DNA of 64,000 bases from Medicago truncatula (Eukaryota > Streptophyta > Magnoliopsida > Fabales > Fabaceae): the NCBI RefSeq assembly GCF_003473485.1, contig NC_053048.1, positions 47,566,255 through 47,630,254 on the forward strand. The letters are read 5' to 3'. The stretch's first letter is position 1. The number at the start of each line of letters is the position of its first letter. Made by a program: the position numbers and the translations under genes. Positions 23,009-34,361 of the stretch are shown here, one piece after another. Below the pieces are notes generated by a model. The model saw only the letters and a list, made by a program, of their open reading frames with translations, had not been told where the DNA came from and did no database searches.

Positions 23009-23716
23009 GGTACTATATATGTTATTTTCCCAGATGCTATATTTGTTTTTGGATTAGTTTATTTAAATTGGGTAAATTTTATTGTTGATCTATTAAATAA
23101 ATCTCACAATTGTGTTACATCTCTAAAAGATTCAAGTCCATTATTTATTTCTTTATAAACATTCTCCTAATTATGTTAATCTCTTTTTGCAATACACAAT
23201 GAAATATATCTTTTTGTGAGAGTGAGATCAATAAAATTAATTACACTTGAATAAGTTGTTTAGTAAATGTAAAGTTAGTTTTATTTATTTATAATGAATC
23301 CATGGGTCGTACTCTTTTCTCCTGAAAATATATCTATCGAGTAAAGACTAAAGAGACCAGGCATGTGACCAAGGATAGAGATGAGGTTAAAAGCTGACAT
23401 ATTATATTCTCTACTTTATTATAAGAACTTTTGGTTTTATCTTTCACATATAGCAAGTGAAATCAATAGAAAGCAAACCAGATCACCACTCCAGCTATAA
23501 CAATTAGCTCATGCACAACCTCATAAACTATATGGCTACTTTTTCTTGTCTTTTAACAGAATAATCACTTATCTCTTACAGCATTTAGGTACCCTCCAAA
23601 AGAATTTTTGTTGATTTCTTAGCTTTAGTTGTGTTACTCCAATAAACCTTTGTTTTCTTCCTTGTACTTTGTGAAAACCTTTGAAATTTAGCTGTTTTAA
23701 TTTCTTCTGCTCACAA
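23009..23716. promoter_or_regulatory. Upstream region of the IDD gene
   Basis: No coding similarity is seen. This AT-rich stretch should contain the promoter and leader; no individual element is supported strongly enough to name. Confidence 0.35.
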
Positions 23717-25355
23717 ATGAATATTCTTGGTGACCCCTTTTCACCATCCTCTTCCACCGGAGGTTTTGACAAACTTCAAAACACAAACCCTAACCCTAAC
23801 CGACCACAAACCAACAAGAAGAAGAGAAATCTACCAGGAACACCAGGTAATATTAGTCAAACTTTTTCCTTTTGATAATTAACAAATAAATTGGTTTTGC
23901 TATATATTTTTTTTCTTCCAAATGTGTACTAAATTTGGATTGAAATATTACAGATCCAGATGCTGAAGTCATTGCTCTTTCTCCCAAGACTCTAATGGCC
24001 ACGAACCGATTCGTCTGCGAAATATGCAACAAAGGATTCCAAAGAGATCAGAATCTTCAGCTTCATAGAAGAGGTCACAACCTACCATGGAAGCTAAAGC
24101 AAAGATCCAACAAAGAACCAAGGAAAAAGGTATACATCTGCCCGGAGAATACTTGTGTCCACCACGACGCGGCTAGGGCCTTGGGTGACCTCACCGGAAT
24201 AAAGAAACATTTTAGTAGAAAACATGGCGAGAAGAAATGGAAGTGTGATAAGTGTTCCAAGAAATATGCAGTCCAATCTGATTGGAAAGCTCACACTAAA
24301 ACTTGTGGTACTAGAGAATATAAGTGTGATTGTGGTACACTCTTCTCAAGGTAATTCAATTCACTTTTTTTTTTAGTATAAAAAAATTTAGGTGACTTTG
24401 GTTTCAAAGACCAAAGTCATGCAAATTTAAACATTCAATTCCTTCATACTGATTTTTTATAAATAAAGAAGTTTCTGAAAATTTCTTGTTTTTGATGTGG
24501 ATGAAAAAACTGTTTTTCTTTTCAATTACTTCTCATTTGCATTATGTATGAATTTAATGCATACTTCCTCATAATTTAATTATTCACAAATTAAGACAAT
24601 GATCTAGTACTACTGCATAGTGTAAATGATTAGGTTTCTAATGGTACATTTTATTTCACAGGAAGGATAGCTTTATTACACACAGAGCTTTCTGCGACGC
24701 ATTAGCCGTAGAAAGTGCAAGACACTCATCTCCTACAACTCTAAATTTCCAGAATGAAGAGTCCAATATGATGAACACACAAACTAGTTTGGCCCATGGA
24801 TTGATATCATCTCAAGGACTTCAAAATATTCAACAATTTAGTCCACATGCAGGATTTCATCATGAGCAAAGACCAAATTTGTCACTGTGGTTGAACCAAG
24901 AAAATCAACAGATTAATCATCATTCATATTCACTTGATCATGTTTCATCAGGTTTTTCCGATGTTATACAAATGGCTCAAACTAATACTCCAATGTCAGC
25001 TACTGCACTTCTTCAGAAAGCAGCTCAAATAGGTTCAACAAGAAGCAGTACTAATCCTTCCATATTTAGTGGAAGTTTTGGTGTAATGAGTTCATCCTCT
25101 ACACAAACAACGAGTTTAAACAAAAACCATGATGAGGTTAATATGGTCATTAATCAGAAAATGAAGCAGCATGAGAATTTTGATCCAAGTAGTAGTAGAA
25201 GTGCAACTATGGTTGGTAATTCTAGTGGGTTTAGAGATTTTCTTGGAGTGAGTAACCATCAATTTCTACCTCAAGAGCTTGCAAAGTTTGCTTCCATAAA
25301 TTCAACGATGATGAGTTTAAATCAATTCAATGCTGGGTGCATCAATGAAAATTAA
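23717..25355 (+). CDS. INDETERMINATE-DOMAIN (IDD) zinc-finger transcription factor
   Basis: Three exons: 23717-23846, 23954-24350 and 24662-25355 (406 aa), with GT-AG introns. The N-terminus has a basic KKKRNLPGTP stretch (nuclear localisation). The conserved ID domain follows: DPDAEVIALSPKTLMATNRF, a C2H2 finger (about 65-85), a second C2H2 finger (about 106-135), and two C2HC fingers ending with CDCGTLFSRKDSFITHRAFC, the last one split by intron 2. The C-terminal part carries the family motifs SATALLQKAAQIGST and GFRDFLGV. IDD proteins bind DNA and often partner DELLA/GRAS proteins such as SHR and SCR; they regulate development, sugar metabolism and gravitropism. The specific subgroup cannot be fixed here. 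The ATG at 23717 was chosen because no upstream in-frame ATG precedes it. Confidence 0.95.
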
Positions 25356-25684
25356 TTAGTCCTTAATTAAGTGTTGACTATAATTGATATTTTTGGAACT
25401 GCATGTGAATAGATAATGTTTGTGATAGTAATGCATGGGACCCAGTGCATGTTTGAGATGAATACTGAATTTCTCGAGTCGTGCATAATAGTTGTTGGTT
25501 TTGTTGTTCTGTCTTAACGTTGTTATCGTTTTTGGCTTCTCTTACTTGAAACAGTGGGAAAAGAATAGAATAAACTGCAAAAATGGATAATTCGAAAATA
25601 AAAAGTTTTGTTATAGTCACATAGGATTAGGATAAAAAGAAGTTATAATTTAATAGGTAATCTATTTTTTCAAAGGATAGAATA

Positions 25685-25726
25685 AACTATTTATTGCTCC
25701 TTTTCAAATAAAAAAACTCTTTATTG
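25685..25726 (+). mobile_element. Micro-insertion, 18 nt, near-perfect 12-bp TSD
   Basis: CTCCTTTTCAAAT plus A (25697-25714) lies between AACTATTTATTG and AACTCTTTATTG (11 of 12 identical). Confidence 0.6.
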
Positions 25727-26406
25727 TTGACCATCGGTGAAAATCCGAGTCATGGTCAAACCTTGGTGTTGATAGCAGAACAAAAAGTACCACCATTACT
25801 AGTATTAGCGACTCCCATTGTTAACAAACTTTTTACTATTTTAAGAGAATCTTAGGCCATATAAATTAGTATAATTTTTTATTTTTTTAAAAAAAAAAAC
25901 TAGATCTAGAAAGCAAAAATTCTCTCGCAAAATCTAACGGTCTACTCATTTGTTGTACAATACAAATAGTATAAAGGAACCAAGGTTCATAGTACTAACA
26001 TGTAACAACAATTATCTTGATCCGACATGAGTCATGTTATTAGAAATGTTTGAAGTATATTGGTTAAAGAAGAAATTTATATTTCTACCAGAGGAGATAA
26101 TAATTTTAAGTGTCTTAATTGATTTCCTTTTTGACGAGCATCAAATGCTACACGTATAGTTTTATGTAGCCATAATCTAAGCTAGATTTGGATTCAGTAA
26201 TTTTCTGGCGGAAAAATTATCGTGATTTTATTGTATTTTGTTGTATTTAATAAAAGAAAGATTAAAGCAATGACAGATAAGATGAGTGTTTTCTTCCTTA
26301 AAAAAAAAAAAAGATAGTGGTTTCTGGTGCATGTGTGTATCATTTTGTTTAGTCCACTACATACGTTTTGTACGGGTATGATATGATATTATATGTTTGC
26401 AGTTGC

Positions 26407-26620
26407 TACAAAATTATAAGCTTTTAAATTTAGTTTCCGTAATTAATTTTATTTATTTTTTAGTCTCTATTTGCATTTATTTTGGAAGATTAAAAATATT
26501 CAGTTTTTGTAATCAATTTTTAAAATAGGGATTATTCTTACAAACTAAAATATTATGAAGGACAATAATTAGCATTAAAATTTTATAGGAACTAAACTTG
26601 AAAACTTATAATTTTGTACA
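26407..26620. mobile_element. Degraded MITE
   Basis: Inverted ends around ATAAGCTTTTAAATTTAGTT and AACTAAACTTGAAAACTTAT enclose AT-rich DNA. Boundaries are approximate. Confidence 0.45.
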
Positions 26621-26703
26621 GATTAAAAATATATTTAAACCTTAATATTATTTGTTGATTAGAAAAATAATCTAAAGAAATGTAATTAACTGTTTCCATG
26701 CAA

Positions 26704-27391
26704 GGTCTCTATCTTTGTATGGGTGAAGGAAGCTCCGCTTAAGGTCTCTATCTTTGTTTGGCGACTTCTCTGCAATCGAATTCCAACTAAAGATAACCTC
26801 TTCCGTCGGCGCATCATTCCTTTCGACGACATATCTTGCATTGCTGGCTGTGATTCTCCTGAGACTGTGGATCATCTCCTATTTCTTTGTCCTCAATATT
26901 TTGGAGTAGTGTGAAATCGCATCTTTCAGTGGCTAGGCATTTCTTTTATTGTTCCAGTGTCTATCTCCGATCATCTTCATCAGTTTTGTCATTTGGCGGG
27001 GTTTCCGAGGGTTATTCACTCTTTTCTAACGGTAATCTGGATGGCTACTGTCTGGGTTATTTAGAAGGAAAGAAACAACAAGATTTTTAACTAGAAGATT
27101 GATACTTTGGATCACTTAGTAGATAATATTAAATTGATGTCGTTTTCTTGGTTAAAGGCAAACAAGCCTACTTATGCTTTTAGTTACCACGACCGGTGGC
27201 GGCACCCTTTACCTTGTATGGGTGTTTTATTGTAGCTTTGTGTTGCTTTGTTTTTCTTCAGGAGTGCTCATTTATGGCACCAGACATTTAGCTGTATTTT
27301 TTTGGTGGGTGATTCTCTTTTACACACCTTGTGCGAGATGAATCATCTTTAGTGATATAATATATTCCATTTTGACTTGTTCAAAAAAACA
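26704..27391 (+). mobile_element. 5'-truncated L1-type LINE with 16-bp TSD
   Basis: Exact direct repeats AACTGTTTCCATGCAA at 26688-26703 and 27392-27407 bound a 688-bp insert ending in an A-rich tail (CTTGTTCAAAAAAAC). The insert encodes the end of a LINE ORF2. It has FVWRLLCNRIPT, the zinc-binding C(x)3C...ETVDHLLFLCP pattern of zf-RVT and then VIWKERNN and SFSWLKANK, with frameshifts. The first bases also carry a local duplication of GGTCTCTATCTTTGT. It is a dead copy produced by target-primed reverse transcription. Confidence 0.9.
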
Positions 27392-27655
27392 AACTGTTTC
27401 CATGCAAAATGCATAATCAGATGGGCAGACAAGGCTAAAAACAATGTTTAATATATCTGACATTTTCTGTTCAAATATAAAACATTTTTGCATGTAAAGT
27501 TTAATGAAAATATTTTTTTTTTGGTAGATTTAAGAGGGGAGGATTTAATAGTTTTATCCTATATTAGTAATTCGATTCCAATACTCTTTCGGTCACATTT
27601 ATAAATAAAAAACAACTTTAATCTGTAGGTTCATTAAATAATCTATGTATTTGAT

Positions 27656-27746
27656 TTTTATTTTTATGGTGGCCGGGGTTCGAACCCCGGACATTGCATA
27701 TATTATGTATTGTCCATACTAACTGAGCTAAGCTCACGAGGACATT
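27656..27746 (-). mobile_element. tRNA-derived SINE with 12-bp TSD
   Basis: Minus-strand reading gives an A-box-like GTGAGCTTAGCTCAGTTAG and a B box GGGGTTCGAACCCC, then an A/T tail. TATGTATTTGAT flanks it at 27644-27655 and 27747-27758. Related copies lie at 37028-37108 and at the right edge of the window. It should not be annotated as a tRNA gene: the anticodon stem is replaced by a palindromic TGCATAATATATGCA-like stretch. Confidence 0.85.
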
Positions 27747-27814
27747 TATGTATTTGATCTATAAAAGTGATTAGATACGTTAGTTATTCAATGAATCTAA
27801 AAAAATGTATTTTG

Positions 27815-27816
<2 letters not shown>

Positions 27817-27846
<30 letters not shown>
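27817..27846. repeat. (TA)n microsatellite
   Basis: About 14 TA repeats, followed by a short CA run. Confidence 0.95.
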
Positions 27847-27853
<7 letters not shown>

Positions 27854-27878
27854 TCCATCGTTTCAAAACGAATGTCGT

Positions 27879-28209
27879 TTAGGGTGTGTTTGGTTTGCAA
27901 AACAGTAAGTACTGGACAGAACAGTACAACACAAAGCAGAACAACACAGGACAAATTTTTTATGGCATTGAGTAATTTTTTGTTTTATACGATTTTTGAG
28001 GGACAAAATGCTATTTTGGTATTTTAGACAACTTGTACGTGGGACAAAAAGTTGTGCTGTGATTTGGTGAGGGACAAAAATATGAGTTTTTGTCCTGTCC
28101 CTTGCCTCCAGTTTGTCCTGTACCTGAAACAGTTTTACAAATCAAACATTGGACAACGAGAGTTGTTCTGTCATGTCCCTTATTTTTTAGCAAATCAAAC
28201 GCACCCTTA
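27879..28209. mobile_element. hAT-like MITE (GGGTGTGTTTGGTTTG ends)
   Basis: Left end AGGGTGTGTTTGGTTTGC and right end GCAAATCAAACGCACCCT are inverted repeats. The interior contains repeated GGACA/TGTCC words. The TSD is not clear. Confidence 0.7.
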
Positions 28210-29545
28210 AGGTTTTTACACACATATTAAGAAATGCATTAATTAAAAAAAAAAAGATATTATTTTACCAAATTATTCTAATCAACTATTGGTTTGTTTT
28301 TCATTAAAGAAAAATAATACTTTGAAAGTAGTGTATATAGTATTAATTGAATGGTACAATTGAAAAGAAAAAATTATTATTACATTGAAAACTGAAAATG
28401 ACATTCATTTTATAACAATTTTTTTCGCTTAAAACAACACACATTTTAAAACACGAATGAGTATATATATAAGCTTTAGCGATCATTACAACTTACAAGA
28501 CAGTAAGTTTGACCTTCTAATAGGGTATCTAGTGAAAAAGGCTCTAGCCTTTATGCTTTGAAAATGATATGAATTGAGCTTGTGCATAACCAATGGTTAA
28601 TTGGTGTAATAAGAAGAAAAAAAATTCCTTAGCTAGGTCTCCATTGGTAGCGTGTCCTTAAACATGCACCAAGAAAAGGCAAAGCATTTTTAAATTGCTT
28701 AACAAGATTAGGAAACGAGATTGTATTCAACTCTTTCCCTTAAAATAAAAGAAAAGATTTTCGAGGGCCCAAGGCACTCTTTAAACATTTTAAATGATAA
28801 GTTTTTAATGAAAAGTTGTGTATTAAATGTATTGAAAATGTAATAGTTGATTTTTTTAAAAAATAATTATTAAATTTATGATGTTTAAAGAGTGGTCAAA
28901 TAGCACTCGTTAACAAGACCTTAAAATAAAATAAAACCGTATATCACTTTTTATCTGTAGTTGTCCCAACCAACTTTTTGAGACCCGAGTCCGGAGTAGT
29001 AGCAATTTCTGGGGAGTTTGAACCCCTTCTTTCAATACTGTTGTCTAATGTTATGCACTCCTCCTTGTTTTTTTAATTTTGGACAAGAGTTATGTTCTCA
29101 TAACTTCTCCACCTTAAATAAAATTCTAGTCATTGTAAATTGGCTTTTGTCATAGGGCAATGTAGCTCCAAAGTAAGTTTTTAATTCGACATATTTTAGA
29201 CACTACATTAGCAACTCATTGATATTCGGTGTCTGCGTTTGATCAAGACAACACATGTTGTCTTTTTACGAACTACGACATTAAATTATCACTAAAATAT
29301 ACATAATAACCCGAGATAGATTCAAGTGTATGAAAATCTAGCCCAATATGTGTCTTTATAAGAGACGAGCTTGTCGAGGGAGGAGGGATACATAGGGAGG
29401 TCAAACTCAATGGTACCATGAATGTAACAAAAGATCTGTTTCAATGCAAACATGTGCTGTGTGTTTTGTGTCACTGTACAAACACATTTGTTGAACTACA
29501 TAAGAGACATCCGGTATTGTAAATGTCAAGAATTGTAATGCTTCG
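28210..29545. other. Intergenic, no gene seen
   Basis: AT-rich sequence without coding similarity or clear element ends. Confidence 0.4.
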
Positions 29546-29902
29546 GCAAGGCTAGAATTTTTTTTTTTTCTAACCCTTTTTGCCAAAAAAAATCCAGATA
29601 TGACCCCCTTTGAAAAAAAAAATACCGAAATGACCCACTTTTTTTTTTTTTTTTTTTTTTTTTGTCTTCTAGCGCGTTCCCGCCATCTGAAATGGCGGGA
29701 CTGGCCGCCGGTCAGACTGCAGTCGCCTCAGCCGTCGCGTCATGACTGCAGGTGGCTTTTTTTTTAATTTTTTTTTCGTTCCCGCCGTTTGATCTGACGG
29801 GACTGATTATTTTATTTTATTTTTTCGTTTTTTTTTTTACATTAAATAATGATGATGATAATAATGATAAATAATAATAATGATAAATATTTAATAAAAA
29901 AA

Positions 29903-30470
29903 CTACTTTCTCCGCGGAAACCAATTACGCCAATGTAAACTATGACCTCCCGTAGCACATAATTTATCTTTTTTGTTCCGTACGGGTCGTTGGTGTTGCC
30001 CTTCCTCTTCCTCTTCCTCTTCCTCTTCGTCTTCCACATCCTCGTCAAGAATTTCAGCATCATCGTTAGTTTCCATAGCGACTTCATTTTGCACTTGTGA
30101 AGCTGAGTTGGTCCAGATTTCATTAACGAAGTCATCGTCATTAAACCCTGCTGCCAGATTTTCCATGGTATTTGTTTGTGAATTTGGCCATTGAGGTGCA
30201 TAGCTTGTTTGGGGATAGTTGACAAAGTGTGGAGGGGCTGGTAGGTTGAACGAGGAGTATTGTGATTGGTCTGGATAACTGGTTTGTGTGGTGTATTGAG
30301 TTGGATTGTAGTCATCAAATGAATAGTTTGATGTTCGAGAGCTTTCTCCATGATGACTTTGTTGAGAGTAGCTTGGATATGAGATTGGGGTGTTATGTAA
30401 GATTTGGTTTGTGGGTTGTGGCGGTGATTGGTAAGTTTGGTAAGTTTGATCAATAATATGGGTAAGAATA
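29903..30470 (-). CDS. Acidic, Q/Y/S-rich MULE-internal ORF (second ORF)
   Basis: A minus-strand frame is open from about 30470 to a stop at 29903. Its first half is rich in Tyr, Gln, Ser, Pro and Asn (low complexity). ATG at 30166 starts MENLAAGFNDDDF, then an acidic run of Glu and a basic tail ending HSLHWRNWFPRRK. The last ~20 residues lie inside the left TIR and are therefore also encoded, on the plus strand, by the right TIR at about 31538-31601. The family was not recognised. It is probably a fragment of a transposon-encoded accessory protein, with no intact start in the upstream half. Confidence 0.5.
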
Positions 30471-30549
30471 TTATGTTACAGTTTTTTTTATATCGTCTTA
30501 TTATTAAATAGGTTCACTATCTAACTAATTGTTTTTTCTTAACATGCAG

Positions 30550-31379
30550 GATATGCCCTAAACGTACCCTTGTTCAATTACTATCGTGGTGTAATCCAGG
30601 AGGCAAATCAGCGTGCATTAGATTGGGTGGACAATATTCCGAAAGAAAAGTGGACTCAAGCATATGATGAGGGTCGACGATGGGGCCACATGACAAGCAA
30701 CATCGTTGAGTCGTGGAACTCTGTGTTTAAGGGAACACGCAACCTACCAGTTACACCTATAGTTCAATCAACCTACTATAGGCTGGCATGTCTCTTTGCT
30801 GATAGGGCTCAAAAAGCGTTTGCAAGGGTAGGTTCCGGAGATTTGTTCAGTGAATATTGCCAAAATGCGATTCAGGATGACATTGTTAAGTCCAACACCC
30901 ATCATGTCGAACAGTTTGACCGAGAAAGGTATACCTTCTCAGTCCGTGAGACCGTCAACTACAGGGAAGGAAGGCCAATGGGAACTTTCAAGGTGGACCT
31001 ACGAGCGAGGTGGTGTGATTGTGGGAAATTTCAAGCTTTACATTTGCCATGTTCTCATGTCATAGCCGCGTGTTCTTCATTTCGCCATGACTACACAACC
31101 CTTATTCCACCTGTGTTCAAAAACGAGAGTGTTTACTCCATCTACAACACAACCTTCAAAGTAGTCCACGACAAGAGTTATTGGCTTCCATACGACGGTC
31201 CCGTGCTTTGCCATAATCCAAACATGCGAAGACTAAAGAAAGGTCGACCCAATAGTACCCGCATAAGGACTGAAATGGACGAGGAGGTGGTGGAGAGGAC
31301 TCCGACACCGAGACGGTGTGGGTTGTGTCGGCATACCGGTCATATTAGGAGAAATTGTCCGAGTTTAAATAATCGGTAG
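30550..31379 (+). pseudogene. MULE transposase, C-terminal exon only
   Basis: After a plausible splice acceptor (TGCAG at 30545-30549) a frame runs to a stop at 31377-31379. It contains the conserved segment NIVESWNSVFKG, the SWIM zinc finger (CDCGKFQALHLPCSHVIAAC, pattern CxC...CxH) and a C-terminal zinc knuckle CGLCRHTGHIRRNC (CCHC). These are in the expected order for MudrA-like transposases. The N-terminal DNA-binding and DDE catalytic regions are missing. The frame itself has no interrupting stop, consistent with a recent internal deletion. SWIM-containing MULE proteins also gave rise to FAR1/MUSTANG host genes, but the TSD and TIRs show this one is still a transposon. Confidence 0.85.
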
Positions 31380-31972
31380 TTAATAACGTTATGTATTATG
31401 TGTTCAAATAAATTAATATATTTTTATCTATCATTATTATTTGTTGTGTTTTATTTTATGTAAAAAAATGCTATTTGTTCAAAAAAAAAATGTAAAACAA
31501 TGCTGCCAAAAAAATAAAAAGAAAAAACGAAAAAAAGATAAATTATGTGCTACGGGAGGTCATAGTTTACATTGGCGTAATTGGTTTCCGCGGAGAAAGT
31601 AGTTTTTTTTATTAAATATTTATCATTATTATTATTATTTATTATTATTTATCATTATTATTATCATCATTATTTAATGTAAAAAAAAAAACGAAAAAAT
31701 AAAATAAAATAATCAGTCCCGCCAGATCAAACGGCGGGAACGAAAAAAAAAATTAAAAAAAAAGCCACTTGCCGTCATGACGCGACGGCTGACGCGACTG
31801 CAGTCTGACCGGCGGCCAGTCCCGCCATTTCAGATGGCGGGAATGCGCTAGAAGACAAAAAAAAAATAAAAAAATTTCAAAAGTGGGTCATTTCGGTATT
31901 TTTTTTTCAAAGGGGGTCATATCTGGATTTTTTTTGGCAAAAAGGGTTAGAAAAAAAAAATTCGCAAGGCTA

Positions 31973-33542
31973 GTGTATTTGTTGGATCATGATTTGAGTT
32001 TCCTGATGAACCACTAAGTTTTTCCTTTGTATACGTCAACTGGTGTAGGTGATACCTTGCAATGTTCAATAATTTCTTCTACATATTTCTTTTGCGAAAG
32101 AAAAATACCTCCTAAATGGCATGTAAGTTGTAACAAATATAACCAAAAAATAACTGAGAGAACTTAGATCTTTCCGTGACAAATTCGAGATGAGCTAGAC
32201 ATAATATAAGGTGAAATGAGAGAACCTGGATCTTGTGACATAATATAAGCCGGTGGTATTTTTCCTAGGTGAAACAAACACCTCTAAAATAGATCCCTTT
32301 GTGTTTACAACAAGACTGATAATGAGTTGGTGTGAATTTGAAGTAACTCAATAGAGTATGAATATGATTATGATGTTGAATACATATGGGTTTGTTGAGT
32401 TTGTTATATAATTTAAAATTTTCAAACATCTATATTCTATATTTTTTCAATCAAAATTAAAATTCATAAAAAATACTGTTTATAATTCCAAACGTTAACG
32501 CAAAAAAGAAAAAGAAAATACAGAAAAACGGACACATGAGTGTCTGTCTTTCGACTAGTATATTATAAGGTGAATTGATCGTGGATTGTTTTTGTTTATT
32601 TTGGATAACTATTATGATACAGAAGAAACTACTTAGAAATGGTCCTTACACATTTAACATGACAAAAGGCATAGGAACCCTTTTTTTTTTTTTGGTACAA
32701 CGATCCCTTTCTCTAAACCAGTTTAGAAACTAACAAGTAGGTGATTTAGTGATTAGACTTGTTTATAAGCCAGTAGTGTACTTCATATACGTGGAAAATT
32801 CACGAAATTTCTATCCCAAAACATTTCACTGCTTCACAAATCACAAAACATACACCAAACTGCTACCTATTTTGAGCTTTTAACATATAACTTTTGTAGG
32901 GTCATATGCTAACGTGTGCTCTTAGAAGTTAAGGATTCCAATATATACAAATCAAATTACAATCAAATTTTAATACAAAATGACCTATCACGTTGTCTCT
33001 TCTTGTAGGCACACTGCAATATGAATGATCAGCCACCATCATGAATATAATATGAATCATAGAGACATCAGACATGAGATGAATGATCAAACCACTGCCT
33101 TTTCAACTTTTTAATTTACTTTTGTGTTTTCATTTTACCATTTTTATCTGTAAGCATTGTGATATTATTGATGTTGAAAGAATTGTTATGCTGATGTTAT
33201 TTATACTGAAAGAATAATGTATACACAAGGAATCTATTTTCAATAGATTTAACATTAAAATATTACAATGGAAAATCCAGTCAAATTTTGTGCAAGACCG
33301 CAGTAGTAACTATAGCAGAAAAAGCGCAGCAACATCCTCAAGCACAAGACTGCAGCAGCCAAATTCTACACCAGAAGCAAAAAAGCAGCTGCCGAAGCTT
33401 CTGTTAACATTATGATAAGAAAGTAACGCAGAAACCCGATGAAAAAAGCCAAAACAGACAGCAAAAGAGACATAATCACAGCTGATCTGAACAGAGGCTA
33501 AAACATCCAAAAGCACAACAAAGCGAGGCACACCATAGAGCA
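31973..33542. other. Intergenic, no gene seen
   Basis: AT-rich sequence. A poor candidate micro-insertion with a T-run near 32680-32710 has only weak flanking similarity. Minus-strand frames near 33310-33588 continue the LINE relic described next, but are degraded. Confidence 0.4.
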
Positions 33543-34090
33543 TTAAATGATTATCCTTTCCAAACAACTCCAAGAGTCCCAAGACCATTCATAATACATA
33601 CGCAAATTCGATTCCACTCTTCCAAGATACCAAGGCCAAGCCAACACCTTAGTTCTATCTATCACCTCTTCAGCAGACACGACAGTATTATTGAAAAGGC
33701 AATCATTCCTTGCCCTCCATATCAACCAGAAGACTACGTATCAAATTAGCTTCAACCCGCCTTAGATTATTGAAAAGGCGATCATTCCAACCCTATTAAA
33801 TTAGTAAAGGATATGAAAAGGTTTGGTGGGATAATGAGGACTATCCCTGACCAACGAGACGCTGCACGCCAAATATCTGACCCAAAATGACAATTTAAAA
33901 ATAAACGGAAAAAATTTTCCACCGACTGACCACACATCAAACAGTTGTTTAACTCAAAGTTGCCAAGAAAAGCCTAAACCTTGGATGGAGCCAAACTCTT
34001 CCAAATATTTTGAAAAAAATAGTACTCTAGAGGGGACCTATCCAGTTGGGACAAATGAAGTTTTTCAAGCAGTAGTTAGGTAGATTTAAC
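33543..34090 (-). pseudogene. LINE ORF2 C-terminal relic
   Basis: Minus-strand frames, interrupted by stops and shifts, show a zf-RVT pattern (CLMCGQSVENFF, then NCHFGSDIWR). This is followed by IWRARNDCLFNN, the short motif that follows the zinc finger in plant L1-type elements, and VLAWPWYLGR. It belongs to a different LINE subfamily from the copy at 26704-27391. Confidence 0.7.
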
Positions 34091-34361
34091 CGCAAACCCA
34101 CAATCGTTCTCCTTCCCATTTGTCTTCTTCACTACCACTCCTTCGATTATAATGCTATATTTGTCTTCTTGTAATGTCTTTATGATTCAGCATTGATCAC
34201 TTCACTAAATTCCTTCTTCAACATCAATTTTTTAAGCCAAATGCTGACTTTAATTTTCATTCTGGTATCACATGTGAAGCGATGTGGATATGGCTTCTAT
34301 GAGCTTTGATATCATCCAGCTTTTTACGCCCACCATTACAAAAACATAATATCACATTATG

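Larger units (their letters stand above)
25356..26687. other. Downstream of the IDD gene, no gene seen
   Basis: The first ~250 bp probably form the 3' UTR. Further on are AT-rich sequence, one imperfect micro-insertion (25685-25726), a weaker candidate near 26285-26325 and one MITE. Confidence 0.45.
29555..31963. mobile_element. MULE with about 420-bp TIRs and 9-bp TSD
   Basis: Exact GCAAGGCTA repeats (29546-29554 and 31964-31972) flank a 2409-bp element whose ends are GAATTTTTTTTTT and CTAACCC repeated inversely. The inverted arms extend to about 29974 and 31531. Each contains a hairpin-capable CCCGCCATCTGAAATGGCGG block. Divergent reading frames lie between the arms, one encoding the C-terminal part of a MULE transposase. 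The catalytic DDE part is absent, so it is an internally deleted, non-autonomous copy. High arm similarity suggests a recent insertion. Confidence 0.92.

Noticed and set aside
24075-24294. Minus-strand ORFs over IDD exon 2
   Set aside because: Shadow frames of the conserved zinc-finger exon.
26285-26325. Micro-insertion with TCCTT-A13 near 26.3 kb
   Set aside because: Flanks agree only with mismatches and an indel; possible but not supportable.
27656-27746. tRNA gene on the minus strand
   Set aside because: A and B boxes are present, but there is no proper anticodon arm or acceptor stem; a 12-bp TSD and A/T tail show a SINE.
29640-29663. Long T-run as a terminator or poly(A) tail
   Set aside because: Lies inside the MULE TIR near a mirrored A-rich stretch on the other arm; it is part of the TIR.
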